A stretch of DNA of 51,686 nt from an uncultured Saprospirales bacterium (GTDB taxonomy: Bacteria; Bacteroidota; Bacteroidia; Chitinophagales; Saprospiraceae): positions 1 through 51,686 of the forward strand of contig CAJXUU010000005.1 of the NCBI GenBank assembly GCA_913061325.1, given 5' to 3'. A program made the translations under genes and the position numbers. The notes beneath the pieces are model-generated. The model saw only the letters and a program-made list of their open reading frames with translations. It searched no databases and had not been told where the DNA came from. This document shows positions 6,581 through 16,346 of the stretch, piece by piece (positions within the stretch are counted from its first letter, which is position 1; the number at the start of each line of letters is the position of its first letter).

Positions 6581-9500
6581 ATGGAGGTACAAGCACCTTA
6601 CCAACCGAAATATAAAATTAGAATCGTAACCGCAGCATCACTCTTTGATGGTCATGATGCAGCGATCAATATCATGCGTAGGATTATGCAGAGATCTGGT
6701 GCTGAGATTATACATCTCGGACATAACCGATCTGCAAAAGAAATTGTTGATACTGCTATCCAAGAAGATGTGCAAGGTATAGCGATCACTTCGTATCAAG
6801 GCGGGCACAATGAGTACTTCAAGTATATCTACGATCTTCTCAAGGAAAAGGGTTGTGGACATATCAAAATCTTCGGTGGTGGAGGTGGCACGATCCTTCC
6901 TACAGAGATCAAAGATCTGCATGATTATGGTATCTCTCATATCTATAGCCCAGATGATGGACGTAAGATGGGATTGCAGGGTATGATCAATGATGTATTG
7001 CAAAATTGCGACTATCCAATAGGTGAAAAATTAAATGGAGAACTCAAAGATTTATCTTCAAGAAAACCAGGGGCTGTAGCGAGATTAATCACCGCTATCG
7101 AAAACTTTCCAGATCTTCATCAAGGATGGATGGCTGACATCGAAAAGCAATCTACCAATGCTCCAATATTAGGAATTACAGGAACTGGGGGGTCTGGAAA
7201 ATCAAGTTTGGTAGATGAATTGGTACGAAGGTTTTTAATTGAATATCCTGAGAAGCATATTGCAATAGTATCCGTAGATCCATCAAAAAGAAAAACAGGA
7301 GGAGCACTGCTAGGAGATAGAATCCGTATGAATGCCATCAATAATGATCGAGTATATATGAGGTCATTGGCAACAAGACAGAGTAATCTTGCGCTATCGA
7401 AGCACATCAAAGGCGCTATGGATATTCTTCAGGCTGCCAATTATGACTTGATCATCCTAGAGACTTCTGGAATTGGGCAGTCAGATACAGAAATAGTAGA
7501 TCACTCTGACGTAAGTATGTACGTCATGACTCCTGAATATGGAGCGGCTACACAGTTGGAGAAAATAGACATGCTTGATTATGCGGATGTAATAGCACTC
7601 AATAAATTCGATAAGCGAGGGGCACTGGATGCACTCAGAGACGTCAAAAAACAATACCAAAGAAATAATGATCTGTGGCATGATGATCCTAATACGATGC
7701 CAGTATTCGGAACCATAGCATCTCAATTCAACGATCCTGGAACGAATACACTTTATCGTAAAATAATGGATACGATCCAAGAAAAAACAGGAGCAAAATT
7801 TCCGCCACAGAGTATTTTCTTAGATGGTGAAAGTGAGAAAATATATATTATTCCGCCTGCAAGGGTTAGGTACCTTTCAGAGATATCTGAGAGTAATAGA
7901 AACTATGATAAATGGGCAAAGAAGCAATCCAAATTAGCATCTCAAGCTTATGCACTGAATATTACAGCTGGAATCGTACCTGATGATTCTATAAAAGAAG
8001 CAGTAGAAAATCAATTGACAAGGACATTCGAAGATATGGATGGATCTTGCAAGCGTATAGTAGAAGGTTGGGAAGAGAAAGTAGAATCATATAAAAAGCC
8101 AGAATTTATATATAAGGTAAGAAATAGAGAGATCAAGGTAGAAACTACTACTAAGTCTCTTTCTGGAAGTGATATTCCTAAAGTTGTTTTGCCAAAATAT
8201 AGTGATTGGGGTGATATTCTAAAATGGAATCTGCAGGAGAATGTACCTGGTGAGTTTCCTTATACAGCAGGTGTATTCCCTTTCAAAAGGAAAGGAGAAG
8301 ACCCTACTCGGATGTTTGCAGGAGAAGGAGGACCAGAAAGAACGAATAAGAGATTCCATTATCTTTCTCTAGATACGCCAGCAAACCGATTGAGTACGGC
8401 ATTTGATTCTGTGACATTGTACGGAGAAGACCCCGATCACAGACCGGATATCTATGGGAAGATTGGGAATGCTGGAGTAAGTATTTGTTGTCTTGATGAT
8501 GCAAAGAAGTTGTATTCAGGTTTTGACCTTTGTCAGCCGAGTACTTCTGTATCTATGACTATTAATGGACCCGCGGCTACGATATGTGCTTTCTTTATGA
8601 ATGCTGCGATAGACCAACAATGTGAAAGATATATCACAGAGCACGGTCTAGAAACAAAGGTAGAAGCTGCCCACAAAGCCAAATTCGATGATAAAGGATT
8701 AAATCGACCAGTATATTATGGTGATCTGCCAAAAGGAAATGATGGCTTAGGTCTTATGCTACTTGGACTTACGGGTGATGAAGTACTTGATGCTGATATT
8801 TATAATCAAATGAAGGTAAAAGCCTTGACTTCTGTAAGAGGAACAGTACAAGCTGATATCCTCAAAGAAGATCAGGCACAAAATACTTGTATATTCAGTA
8901 CTGAGTTTTCACTCAAAATCATGGGTGATGTACAGCAGTACTTTATCGATGAAGGGGTTAGGAATTTTTATTCTGTATCGATTTCTGGATACCATATTGC
9001 TGAAGCTGGAGCCAATCCTATTACTCAACTGGCATTTACACTTTCAAACGGATTCACTTTCGTAGAATACTATCTATCGAGAGGGATGGATATTAATAAA
9101 TTTGCACCAAATTTAAGTTTCTTTTTTAGTAATGGTATTGATCCTGAATATGCAGTAATCGGTCGTGTAGCTAGAAGAATATGGGCTAAAGCCATGAGAG
9201 AAAAGTACGGTGCGGATGATAGATCACAAAAACTGAAGTATCATATCCAAACGAGTGGAAGATCATTGCACGCGCAAGAGATTTCATTCAACGATATCAG
9301 AACTACGCTCCAAGCATTGTATGCGATATATGATAACTGTAACTCGTTACACACAAATGCATACGATGAAGCTATCACCACTCCTACAGAAGAATCTGTA
9401 AGACGTGCTGTTGCTATCCAAATGATTATCAATCACGAATTAGGTCTTGCTAAGAATGAAAATCCACTTCAAGGATCATTTATCATAGAGGAATTGACGG

Positions 9501-9937
9501 ATTTAGTAGAAGAGGCTGTCTTAACAGAATTTGATAAAATCACAGAGCGTGGAGGAGTATTAGGAGCGATGGAAACGATGTATCAGAGAAGTAAGATTCA
9601 AGAAGAAAGCCTGCACTATGAGATGCTCAAACATACTGGAGAATTCCCTATTATAGGAGTGAATACATTTCTATCTAAAGATGGATCGCCAACCGTGATT
9701 CCAGAAGAAGTAATCCGAGCTACTGAGGAGGAGAAAATGGATCAAATCAAAACATTAGAAAATCTAAAAGATGCGTCCAAAGATGAGAGTGCAGCTATAT
9801 TAAAAGAACTGCAGACCGCGAGTATTCAGAATAAAAATATCTTCGAGCATTTGATGGTAGCAGCTAAGAAGTGTTCATTGGGTCAAATTACGAATGCTTT
9901 GTATGAGGTAGGAGGGCAGTATCGTAGGAATATGTAA
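6581..9937 (+). CDS. icmF: Fused isobutyryl-CoA mutase IcmF (B12 domain, MeaB-like GTPase, mutase)
   Basis: Adenosylcobalamin-dependent interconversion of isobutyryl-CoA and n-butyryl-CoA, with its own G-protein chaperone in one chain. 1118 residues, near the usual 1090. Order: B12-binding domain with DGHDAA (lower-ligand His25), MeaI/MeaB-type GTPase with P-loop GTGGSGKS (201-208) and NKFD base motif, linker, then the TIM-barrel mutase domain (from about residue 530). By hand alignment, the position of methylmalonyl-CoA mutase Tyr89 is Phe566 (AGVFPF) and that of Arg207 is Gln767 (AQNTC), the combination known for isobutyryl-CoA rather than methylmalonyl-CoA mutases. The active-site His segment [10 protein letters not shown] is intact. 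It stands alone, with no chaperone gene or visible cobalamin riboswitch beside it. Confidence 0.95.
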   Translation: MEVQAPYQPKYKIRIVTAASLFDGHDAAINIMRRIMQRSGAEIIHLGHNRSAKEIVDTAIQEDVQGIAITSYQGGHNEYFKYIYDLLKEKGCGHIKIFGGGGGTILPTEIKDLHDYGISHIYSPDDGRKMGLQGMINDVLQNCDYPIGEKLNGELKDLSSRKPGAVARLITAIENFPDLHQGWMADIEKQSTNAPILGITGTGGSGKSSLVDELVRRFLIEYPEKHIAIVSVDPSKRKTGGALLGDRIRMNAINNDRVYMRSLATRQSNLALSKHIKGAMDILQAANYDLIILETSGIGQSDTEIVDHSDVSMYVMTPEYGAATQLEKIDMLDYADVIALNKFDKRGALDALRDVKKQYQRNNDLWHDDPNTMPVFGTIASQFNDPGTNTLYRKIMDTIQEKTGAKFPPQSIFLDGESEKIYIIPPARVRYLSEISESNRNYDKWAKKQSKLASQAYALNITAGIVPDDSIKEAVENQLTRTFEDMDGSCKRIVEGWEEKVESYKKPEFIYKVRNREIKVETTTKSLSGSDIPKVVLPKYSDWGDILKWNLQENVPGEFPYTAGVFPFKRKGEDPTRMFAGEGGPERTNKRFHYLSLDTPANRLSTAFDSVTLYGEDPDHRPDIYGKIGNAGVSICCLDDAKKLYSGFDLCQPSTSVSMTINGPAATICAFFMNAAIDQQCERYITEHGLETKVEAAHKAKFDDKGLNRPVYYGDLPKGNDGLGLMLLGLTGDEVLDADIYNQMKVKALTSVRGTVQADILKEDQAQNTCIFSTEFSLKIMGDVQQYFIDEGVRNFYSVSISGYHIAEAGANPITQLAFTLSNGFTFVEYYLSRGMDINKFAPNLSFFFSNGIDPEYAVIGRVARRIWAKAMREKYGADDRSQKLKYHIQTSGRSLHAQEISFNDIRTTLQALYAIYDNCNSLHTNAYDEAITTPTEESVRRAVAIQMIINHELGLAKNENPLQGSFIIEELTDLVEEAVLTEFDKITERGGVLGAMETMYQRSKIQEESLHYEMLKHTGEFPIIGVNTFLSKDGSPTVIPEEVIRATEEEKMDQIKTLENLKDASKDESAAILKELQTASIQNKNIFEHLMVAAKKCSLGQITNALYEVGGQYRRNM

Positions 9938-9940
9938 GGT

Positions 9941-10081
9941 ATGAGAAACTCAAACCATTGCACAAAGTGTGATTCCACCCAAATAATCCACATAAAAGGT
10001 GGAGGAACTTGGACAGGGTACTATAACCATATCAGTTCAGATAGTTTGAAGCCTATCCTTATGACTAGATATTTATGGTAA
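9941..10081 (+). pseudogene. Truncated zinc-ribbon protein (46 codons)
   Basis: ATG four bases after the icmF stop opens a 46-residue frame beginning MRNSNHCTKCDST, with one CxxC pair (Cys7/Cys10), then a Gly-rich middle and an ending MTRYLW before TAA. Small Bacteroidota zinc-ribbon proteins have a first CxxC, a middle like this and then a TRY-V-C segment leading into a second CxxC and a C-terminal tail. Here the frame stops just where the second pair should begin, and the following DNA reads as something else. I therefore take it as a 5' gene fragment. An intact short protein with one half of a zinc site cannot be excluded. Confidence 0.6.
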
Positions 10082-10214
10082 CTCGGTTTATAGCAAAGTG
10101 ATAAATGATAGAAACTATGTTCTAAATGTTGAAAATCTATCGTCAGGTCTCTATCTTTTATCTTTGTTAGATGAGAATAATTCCGTTTTGACTCAAAAAA
10201 TTATTGTCCAATAA
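10065..10214 (+). pseudogene. Orphan type IX secretion C-terminal sorting-domain remnant
   Basis: In the frame starting at 10065 the DNA encodes about 49 residues from LDIYGNSVYSK through NLSSGLYLLSLLD to KIIVQ and a stop. This is the end of a type A Por sorting domain (IYD-x-G-N, then GxYxL, then K-I-x-V). There is a stop codon (TGA, 10062-10064) directly upstream in this frame and no start, so it is only a 3' remnant. It overlaps the end of the truncated zinc-ribbon frame at 10065-10081, marking a deletion or recombination junction near 10060-10080. The next gene at 10226 ends with a complete domain of the same type, so the remnant may come from a duplicated neighbour. Confidence 0.65.
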
Positions 10215-10225
10215 AAACAGACTAT

Positions 10226-11710
10226 ATGAAGTTTTTTCTTGTGTTTTATTTGACCTTTTTGATTGGTCTTCAAGAATCAATATCACAGGAACAGTATAAT
10301 TTCTATATACCTGATAACGATAATAGAAATGCACTTACCTATGATATGAAAAGAGTAGAAGATGTAATATACATTACTGGAATATTTGCAGATGAACAAG
10401 GACATCATTCTATGGTGACTAAATTCTACAACCAATATGAATATGAAACATTTATTTTGGAAAATATTTCATTTTCTATTTCACCTTTGTCAGAAGAGAA
10501 TGGAGTGTTTTCCTATTTTGCAATGGATAGAGAGATTAGAAGTAGTATTAGAGGAAAGTTGTCGCCCGATTTCCAGTTGGAGACAGTAGATACATTAGCT
10601 GCACCTGAGCCTATCAATTGGACAATAAGTAGCCAATCTCTAGGCGGTGCTCAATATAATGCATACATCTATTATATAGGCGATAAATTTCATATGGGAA
10701 TCAGTAAGTATGATCTAGAAAGTGGAGGATTAGAATGGACTAGGTCTTACAATCCAGAAGCTCCATATGCCTTAATATATCATCAAAATTCAACAGAGGA
10801 CGGTAATTTACTGGTAAGCCATGTGAAAAGATTTGAGAATGAATTTACTAGCTTTGGATATGTGATGAAGATCAATCCAGATGGAGACATACTTTGGGAA
10901 TCTGAGGCAATAGACACCTTAGCAACCTCTGGAAAAAACTTGGTTACTATAGAATTATCTGATGGTCGTATTCTTACAAAATTAAATAAGGAAATGTGGT
11001 TCGAAGAATTTCTATGTTGTCTTCAAGTAGAAACCCCAGCCTTTATATGGAGAGATGCAAATGGTATATTTGAGAAACAGTATACATTCAAAACACCTAG
11101 AAGTGATTATTTGTATATCTCCAAAATAGAAGCGGGGAGAGGAGATTACTTCTATAGTTATGGGCAGATAAAAGAGGAAATATCAGAAGTGAAAGAATAC
11201 TATGGCTTCATAACAAAATATGACAATGACGGAAATGAGATCTGGACGCATAGATATAGGCATCCAGATTTTGAAGATGGAGAAGATAGAACTTTCTTAG
11301 TTCGGGATATCATAGAAGAAGAGGATGGTAGTATAACTGCGATGGGGAGAATTAATGAAACAGGAACAGCAAAGTCAGATATTTGGATGTTTAATGTCAA
11401 TGAATACGGATGCTTCAATAATGAGGAGTGCTCAGAGCTTCAAATATTTACCGCTACCGATGATCTAAGTAGTATTAAAAGTAATCTAAAGATATATCCT
11501 AATCCGAGCAAGAATATCATAAACGTAGAAGGACTTGATCTGCGGAGATCTTCATTAGTAGAAATATACGATATTTCGGGTAATAAAGTTTATACAAATC
11601 AAATCCTTACAAAGGACGAAATTGATGTTTCATTATTATCCAAAGGAGTTTATATTATGAAAGTGCAAGATGGGAATAGTATATTTTCAGAGCGTTTTGT
11701 GAAGATGTAA
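10226..11710 (+). CDS. Secreted protein with type IX secretion sorting domain (type A)
   Basis: 494-residue surface or secreted protein. N-terminal signal peptide ends near ESISQ. The central part is built of repeated strands with WxxxY/DGxI/ITKYDNDGNEIWT features seen in beta-propeller-like Bacteroidota proteins (PQQ- or SBBP-like blades), but I do not recognise a defined enzyme. The last 75 residues are a type A sorting domain: LKIYPNPSKN, then VEIYDISGNKVY, then GVYIMKV and a final ERFVKM. This would send it through the outer membrane by the Por system for surface attachment. There is a cysteine pair CFNNEEC just before the domain. It sits downstream of an orphan sorting-domain remnant. 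A strong terminator follows at 11765. Confidence 0.8.
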   Translation: MKFFLVFYLTFLIGLQESISQEQYNFYIPDNDNRNALTYDMKRVEDVIYITGIFADEQGHHSMVTKFYNQYEYETFILENISFSISPLSEENGVFSYFAMDREIRSSIRGKLSPDFQLETVDTLAAPEPINWTISSQSLGGAQYNAYIYYIGDKFHMGISKYDLESGGLEWTRSYNPEAPYALIYHQNSTEDGNLLVSHVKRFENEFTSFGYVMKINPDGDILWESEAIDTLATSGKNLVTIELSDGRILTKLNKEMWFEEFLCCLQVETPAFIWRDANGIFEKQYTFKTPRSDYLYISKIEAGRGDYFYSYGQIKEEISEVKEYYGFITKYDNDGNEIWTHRYRHPDFEDGEDRTFLVRDIIEEEDGSITAMGRINETGTAKSDIWMFNVNEYGCFNNEECSELQIFTATDDLSSIKSNLKIYPNPSKNIINVEGLDLRRSSLVEIYDISGNKVYTNQILTKDEIDVSLLSKGVYIMKVQDGNSIFSERFVKM

Positions 11711-12098
11711 TTACCAGTAAGTCTATAAATTAATAAAGAGATAATTGGATTATCGTGATAGTTGAGGTTAGAAATGGAAATTTCTAACCTTTTTTCGTTA
11801 TCATAATTTGTCTAAAAAAGGGTGGTTTTTTGTGCGATCTCCTGAAAACCAAAAGAGCTTGATATGTAACTCAAGTAAGAGTATAAAAACGCAGTATAAA
11901 AACAACGTTTATATTTGTAACGAATAGTTGAGTTTCTAGATTTTTAAATTTCTTGTATGTTATTGGATATGCTTGTTTTTTTCACCTTTACTGCAAGAAA
12001 ACAATAAAAGTAAACTAATGAATAAGTATTTTGAACACTTTATTGTTATTAATTTATTGTGATAAATTGAAGCGAACAATTAACTTTTAGAGTAAAAC
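11711..12098. other. Intergenic region after the T9SS cargo gene
   Basis: 388 bp between two 3' ends. Apart from the terminator at 11765-11795 I see only AT-rich DNA: a short direct repeat GTATAAAAAC at 11881 and 11894, and an isolated TATATTTG at 11910-11917 with no -33 element and no gene behind it. Confidence 0.5.
11765..11795 (+). terminator. Intrinsic terminator
   Basis: Perfect 11-bp stem AGGTTAGAAAT (11765-11775) / ATTTCTAACCT (11780-11790) with GGAA loop, followed by TTTTT. Same GGAA tetraloop as the dsbD terminator at 5492. Confidence 0.92.
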
Positions 12099-12830
12099 TT
12101 ACTTTCCCAACGTAAACAGCGCCCCAAGATTAAATATATCACCAGAACTATCATTCAAACCTATATCATAAAAAGGGTAGAGCACAATCCCATCATATAC
12201 CCAAAACAACATACCTATTTCTAAATGTTGTTGGTAAGTGGATCCTTCTTTTTGGAACGGATCAGAATTTCCTCTAAGCCCAACATATGTTGTTTGCCAA
12301 TTGGTAACATCAGCTTCTAGATTGAAGGCATAATTAGTCCTGAAATCACCTGATTGTTCGTTGAGTGTTAATTGGAAATTACCGTTTAAATTCAAATTTG
12401 AACTGATATATTTTTCATAAAGCATATTGATACTTGGACTAAATGGATTTTTATCAGGATCAAAAGTCAAGTTAGTGGATATTACTGCAGAGAGTGCGGG
12501 CAAGAACTTACTATCATTTGTCAAATGGATTTTGAGACCTACATTGGCTGTTTCTGAGGAGACATTTTTAATGTCAGTTTTGTCTTTTTGTGCCGACCAG
12601 CCAAATTGTAATTGAAAGTTTTTAGCCAATCCATATCTAAATAAAGTACTCAGATTATGCTGGGTGGATTCTTTAAATGAATTATTACTATAATAATTGT
12701 CAGATTGAAAAGCACCTTTACTAAGAACCATAATCTCACCATTGTCATATGGCCTATTTTGTGCGTTTGTTATGGAGGGAGCAAAGAAAAGAAAAACACT
12801 TAAAAGTAAAAATGTGAATATTCTTGACAT
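12099..12830 (-). CDS. Outer-membrane beta-barrel transporter-like protein
   Basis: 243 residues from the ATG at 12830, which starts a signal peptide cleaved near ITNAQ; the upstream in-frame start at 12869 would add 13 polar residues and is rejected. The rest alternates polar and hydrophobic residues in roughly ten strands and ends ...LGALFTLGK, as in an outer-membrane barrel of the phenol-degradation/MetA-like transporter group. The pattern NVGLKIHL..LPALSAVISTNL..NLNGNFQL is typical of these. Substrate cannot be inferred. It is divergently arranged with the M28 peptidase gene, with about 117 bp between the starts, and converges on the T9SS cargo gene. Confidence 0.7.
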   Translation of the reverse strand: MSRIFTFLLLSVFLFFAPSITNAQNRPYDNGEIMVLSKGAFQSDNYYSNNSFKESTQHNLSTLFRYGLAKNFQLQFGWSAQKDKTDIKNVSSETANVGLKIHLTNDSKFLPALSAVISTNLTFDPDKNPFSPSINMLYEKYISSNLNLNGNFQLTLNEQSGDFRTNYAFNLEADVTNWQTTYVGLRGNSDPFQKEGSTYQQHLEIGMLFWVYDGIVLYPFYDIGLNDSSGDIFNLGALFTLGK

Positions 12831-12947
12831 GTAATCATTTATATTATTAGTAGGTAAACTATACTTCACTATATTGCTTTTATATTTAAACTCATGTTGA
12901 TTTAGAAAAGATTTAAATCGATCAAATGCTAAAGTAGATTATTTCAT

Positions 12948-14372
12948 ATGACCTTTCGAATATTTTTATCACTAATTTTTATTGGATGTACAACACATCT
13001 ATCATTTTGTCAAACTGAAACATCAGATCAAGACGTCGATGAAGATGCTTTGTTTCTAAAAGACATACACAATTATGCTTTGACAGAAAGTTCGACTTAT
13101 GTTTGGTTGGAACATCTTGCTACTGAATGTAAAGGCAGATTAGCGGGTAGCGAAAATGCTGAAAAAGCTGTCCAATACACAAAAATGGTGATGGATACCT
13201 TAGGATTTACTTCTACATCATTACAACCATGTAAAGTAAAAAAATGGCATAGAGGCGATCCAGAATATGTAAATATCACTTGGGGTGATTATAAAAAGTA
13301 TAAAGGCCAGAGCGTGAGACTAAATGCACTATCTCTAGGGAACTCATACGGGACTGGTCCTGATGGAATTACTGCAGAAGTTATAGAGGTACAAGGATTA
13401 GATGAGGTAGAAAAGCTAGGGAGAGAAGCGATAGAAGGAAAAATTGTATTTTATAACAGGCCTATGGATCCAACCCAATTAAGAACTTTCAATGCATACG
13501 GAGGCGCAGTAGATCAACGTGTATGGGGAGCATCAAAGGCTGCAGAATATGGAGGAGTCGGCGCTATTGTGAGATCAATGACACTTCGTCAAGATGACTA
13601 TCCACATACGGGCACTATGGTGTATAAAGAGGAATTTCCTAAAATTTCTAGTCTAGCGATAAGTACTAATGATGCTAGTTTTCTTAGTGAGCTTCTCAAA
13701 AAAGAGAAGGTGACGATGACAGTAAAAAACAACTGTGCACCAGGCGAAGAGGCTGTATCAAATAATGTGATCGGTGAGATTAAAGGGACAACTTATCCAG
13801 ATGAAATAATTGTAATTGGAGGACATTTAGATGCCTGGGATGTAGGAGGTGGAGCACATGACGATGGCGCAGGGTGCGCGCATTCATTAGGAGTGATCGA
13901 TATTCTCAACGGCATAGGATACAGACCGCAACGTACGATCAGATGTGTCATGTTTATGAATGAAGAAAATGGATTAGCTGGCGGAAAAGAATACGCTCGC
14001 GTATCAAACGAAAAAGGTGAATATCACCTTGCAGCCTTAGAATCTGATGCAGGTGGTTTTGTTCCTAGAGGATTTAGTTTTGATGGTCATGCGGATGTGC
14101 TTAAGCCATTTTATGCAAGAGTGAGTAAATGGTTGCCTCTATTAGAGAGTTATGGTTTGTATTTTACAACTGGAGGATCAGGTGCAGATATTGGGCCATT
14201 AAAAGATCAAAAAGGGTTACTTATTGGCTTAAGACCTGACTCACAAAGATATTTTGATTACCACCATACTGAGATAGATCAAATAGAGGCGGTAAACAAA
14301 AGAGAATTAGAATTAGGAGCCGCATCAATGGCTTCATTGATATACTTAATAGATAAATACGGACTGAAATGA
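12948..14372 (+). CDS. Exported M28 family metallopeptidase (carboxypeptidase Q-like)
   Basis: 474-residue zinc exopeptidase with an N-terminal signal peptide (to about SFCQ). A protease-associated insert spans roughly residues 120-260. The co-catalytic zinc ligands of the family are visible: His293 and the structural Asp295 in GGHLDAWD, bridging Asp305 in GAHDDGAGC, the Glu pair in MNEENG, Asp in ESDAGG and His in YHHTEID. It would release amino acids from peptides in the periplasm or outside. Its last four bases (ATGA) overlap the hpt start, so it is the first gene of an operon with purine salvage genes. That pairing is positional only; no functional link is evident. Confidence 0.9.
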   Translation: MTFRIFLSLIFIGCTTHLSFCQTETSDQDVDEDALFLKDIHNYALTESSTYVWLEHLATECKGRLAGSENAEKAVQYTKMVMDTLGFTSTSLQPCKVKKWHRGDPEYVNITWGDYKKYKGQSVRLNALSLGNSYGTGPDGITAEVIEVQGLDEVEKLGREAIEGKIVFYNRPMDPTQLRTFNAYGGAVDQRVWGASKAAEYGGVGAIVRSMTLRQDDYPHTGTMVYKEEFPKISSLAISTNDASFLSELLKKEKVTMTVKNNCAPGEEAVSNNVIGEIKGTTYPDEIIVIGGHLDAWDVGGGAHDDGAGCAHSLGVIDILNGIGYRPQRTIRCVMFMNEENGLAGGKEYARVSNEKGEYHLAALESDAGGFVPRGFSFDGHADVLKPFYARVSKWLPLLESYGLYFTTGGSGADIGPLKDQKGLLIGLRPDSQRYFDYHHTEIDQIEAVNKRELELGAASMASLIYLIDKYGLK

Positions 14373-14938
14373 TGTACTTCAGCGATAAAAAAGATTTAGT
14401 TACAATAGGAGCATTAGATTTTGCGATCTACCTAAGCGCCAGAGAAATTCAAAACAGAATAAGAGAAGTTGCTAAGATAATTGAAACGGATTATAATGGT
14501 AAAAATCCTTTATTTTTAGTGGTTTTGAATGGTGCTTTTATGTTTGCGGCAGACTTGATTAGAAACATGGACATTGCTTGTGATATTGACTTTGTAAAAG
14601 TCTCCTCTTATAAAGGACTTGCTAGTACTGGTAGGTTGGAAGTAAAAATCCCAAACGAAAAAGATCTGACAGGTAGACATGTTGTGATAGTAGAGGATAT
14701 TGTAGACAGTGGTTTTACATTGAATCAATACGTTCCAGTAATTGAAAAACAAAAACCAGAAACGTTAAAAATATGTACACTATTAGAAAAGCCTGATGCT
14801 GCAAAGTATAAGGTGAGTGTAGATTATAAATGCTTTCAGATACCTACCAAATTCGTAATCGGTTATGGGCTGGATTTTGACGGTGCAGGAAGAAACTTGC
14901 CACACATCTATCAGTTGATTGACGAGTGGGGCAGATAG
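14369..14938 (+). CDS. hpt: Hypoxanthine phosphoribosyltransferase
   Basis: Converts hypoxanthine (and probably guanine) plus PRPP to IMP/GMP. 189 residues, normal length. The PRPP-binding motif VVIVEDIVDSG is in the middle, the FVKVSSY segment precedes the flexible loop, and the nucleobase-proximal FVIGYGLDFDG motif is at the C-terminal end. Start overlaps the peptidase stop (ATGA), indicating translational coupling. Together with the purine nucleoside phosphorylase at 15168 it forms a salvage route nucleoside -> base -> nucleotide. Confidence 0.95.
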   Translation: MMYFSDKKDLVTIGALDFAIYLSAREIQNRIREVAKIIETDYNGKNPLFLVVLNGAFMFAADLIRNMDIACDIDFVKVSSYKGLASTGRLEVKIPNEKDLTGRHVVIVEDIVDSGFTLNQYVPVIEKQKPETLKICTLLEKPDAAKYKVSVDYKCFQIPTKFVIGYGLDFDGAGRNLPHIYQLIDEWGR

Positions 14939-14946
14939 AGAACTTT

Positions 14947-15168
14947 ATGGAAGAAGAAAAGGCACCAAAGAAGAAGACTAAAAACTTGATGAAATATACA
15001 GGGCTAGGTTTTCAGATGGCAGGAGTGTTTTTTATTGGAATTTATGGAGGGCAAAAACTGGATGCATATTTCGAATTAGAAACACCTTATATTACCATAG
15101 GCCTAATCCTATTTTTATTCACAGGTTACCTTTATAAACTATACATAGACCTTAATAAGGACTTATAA
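14947..15168 (+). CDS. AtpZ/AtpI-like small membrane protein
   Basis: 73 residues with a Lys-rich N terminus and two transmembrane segments (about 18-35 and 49-66). The first helix has a GxGxQ..GxxxG pattern, followed by GGQKLDAYF, which matches the AtpZ/AtpI family associated with F-type ATP synthase, where it is thought to help rotor assembly or Mg/Ca handling. The in-frame ATG at 14926 lies inside hpt; the ATG at 14947, eight bases after the hpt stop, is preferred. The stop TAA shares its last A with the ATG of the next gene. These proteins usually open an atp operon; here none of the atp genes is in the window and the neighbours are purine salvage genes. Confidence 0.7.
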   Translation: MEEEKAPKKKTKNLMKYTGLGFQMAGVFFIGIYGGQKLDAYFELETPYITIGLILFLFTGYLYKLYIDLNKDL

Positions 15169-16004
15169 TGGATATGGAATCTTACTATCAGAAAATACTG
15201 GCATCTGCTGAATATATTTCAAATCGAATTGACCGATCGATTCCTTCCATAGCTATAATTATGGGTACAGGTCTGAGCAGTATAGTGGATGAAATGGACG
15301 ACTGTGATAGCATTGATTATATAGATATTCCATACTTCCCAAAGAGTACTGTACAAAGCCATAAAGGAAAACTAGTAATCGGGTCTTTGAATGGCTGCAA
15401 AGTAATTGTATTGGCAGGTCGCTGGCATTATTATGAAGGGTATAGTAGTAAAGAGTTGACGTTTCCCATTCGAGTTCTGAAACATTTAGGAGTGAAAACA
15501 ACCATATTCACCAATGTATCAGGTAGTGTCAACGGAGATTATAATGCAGGAGACATAGTTGTCATCAAAGATCATATAAATGCGATGCCAGATCATCCGC
15601 TAAGAGGTATGAATGATGATCGATTGGGACCAAGATTCCCCGACATGCTCAAAACGTACAGCTATTCCTTGAGGAAGAAAATCAAAAGTGTTGCCGCTCA
15701 GCTTAATATTCCGATACACGAAGGAGTATATTATGGCTTGCAAGGACCAAGTCTAGAAACACCTGCCGAATATGTAATGATTAACAAAGTCGGGGCCGAT
15801 CTAGTAGGCATGTCTACTGTCCCAGAAGTTATTGTAGCGAAACATGCAGGCATGAAAATCGCAGCAGTTTCTATTGTGTCCAATGTGTGTTTCCCACCTG
15901 AAAGAATTACTGAAACCACTGTGGAAGAGGTTATTGAGGTAGCTAATCAAGCTTCTGATAAATTAAATAAAATTCTTGGGGTATTTGTGAACGAGTTATA
16001 TTGA
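15168..16004 (+). CDS. punA: Purine nucleoside phosphorylase (PNP-I, trimeric type)
   Basis: Phosphorolysis of inosine and guanosine (and deoxy forms) to base and (deoxy)ribose-1-phosphate. 278 residues, usual for the low-molecular-mass trimeric class. Visible: phosphate loop IIMGTGLSSIVDEM, LAGRWHYYEGY (His of the phosphate site), the purine-site segment QGPSLETPAEY with the key Glu, and SIVSNVCF with the base-binding Asn. The usual TNAAGG segment reads TNVSGS, a departure in a conserved region near the phosphate/nucleoside site. Start codon overlaps the previous stop (TAATG). Last gene of the M28-hpt-AtpZ-like-punA operon; it converges on the small secreted protein gene. Confidence 0.92.
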   Translation: MDMESYYQKILASAEYISNRIDRSIPSIAIIMGTGLSSIVDEMDDCDSIDYIDIPYFPKSTVQSHKGKLVIGSLNGCKVIVLAGRWHYYEGYSSKELTFPIRVLKHLGVKTTIFTNVSGSVNGDYNAGDIVVIKDHINAMPDHPLRGMNDDRLGPRFPDMLKTYSYSLRKKIKSVAAQLNIPIHEGVYYGLQGPSLETPAEYVMINKVGADLVGMSTVPEVIVAKHAGMKIAAVSIVSNVCFPPERITETTVEEVIEVANQASDKLNKILGVFVNELY

Positions 16005-16013
16005 AGTAATTGA

Positions 16014-16346
16014 TCACTTTTCAATCCCAATTATACCCTGATCGATTGACTCTTGGATATGACATGGTCCGATTGAAGTAAAACAGAATTCCTCTCCATT
16101 ACAATCGAAAACCGTGAATGGAGCAAAGTCAGCACAATGATTGTTCATTAAAGTAAATAGTGTCTTCTCGAATTCATAAAGGCGAATGTAAGTTTTACAA
16201 TCAAGGTCTTCACCATTATAAGGTTTCATGTTGAACTCATCTAAAAAGTATGTAATACACATATTTTCCTCGTTTGATTCACAACGAATAAAACAGAGGG
16301 TAATCAATATGCTAGATACAATACAAAACAACTTAATAGTTTTCAT
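16014..16346 (-). CDS. Small Cys-rich exported protein of unknown function
   Basis: 110 residues. The first 22 residues form a signal sequence (MKTIKLFCIVSSILITLCFI) ending in RC, so Cys22 could be lipidated, but Arg at -1 is not a good lipobox. The mature part has further cysteines in the segments ENMCITY, EDLDCKT, NNHCADF, FDCNGEEFCF and GPCHI, suggesting several disulfides. I do not recognise the family. It is a single-gene unit whose 3' end faces purine nucleoside phosphorylase, and whose 5' end faces the DUF4856 promoter. The presence of DsbD-type proteins in the window fits a periplasm that handles disulfides, but no link is shown. Confidence 0.65.
   Translation of the reverse strand: MKTIKLFCIVSSILITLCFIRCESNEENMCITYFLDEFNMKPYNGEDLDCKTYIRLYEFEKTLFTLMNNHCADFAPFTVFDCNGEEFCFTSIGPCHIQESIDQGIIGIEK

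Noticed and set aside
11910-11917. TATATTTG as a promoter for a non-coding RNA in the 11.7-12.1 kb gap
   Set aside because: No -33 element, no downstream gene or terminator on that strand, and such octamers are expected by chance in AT-rich DNA.
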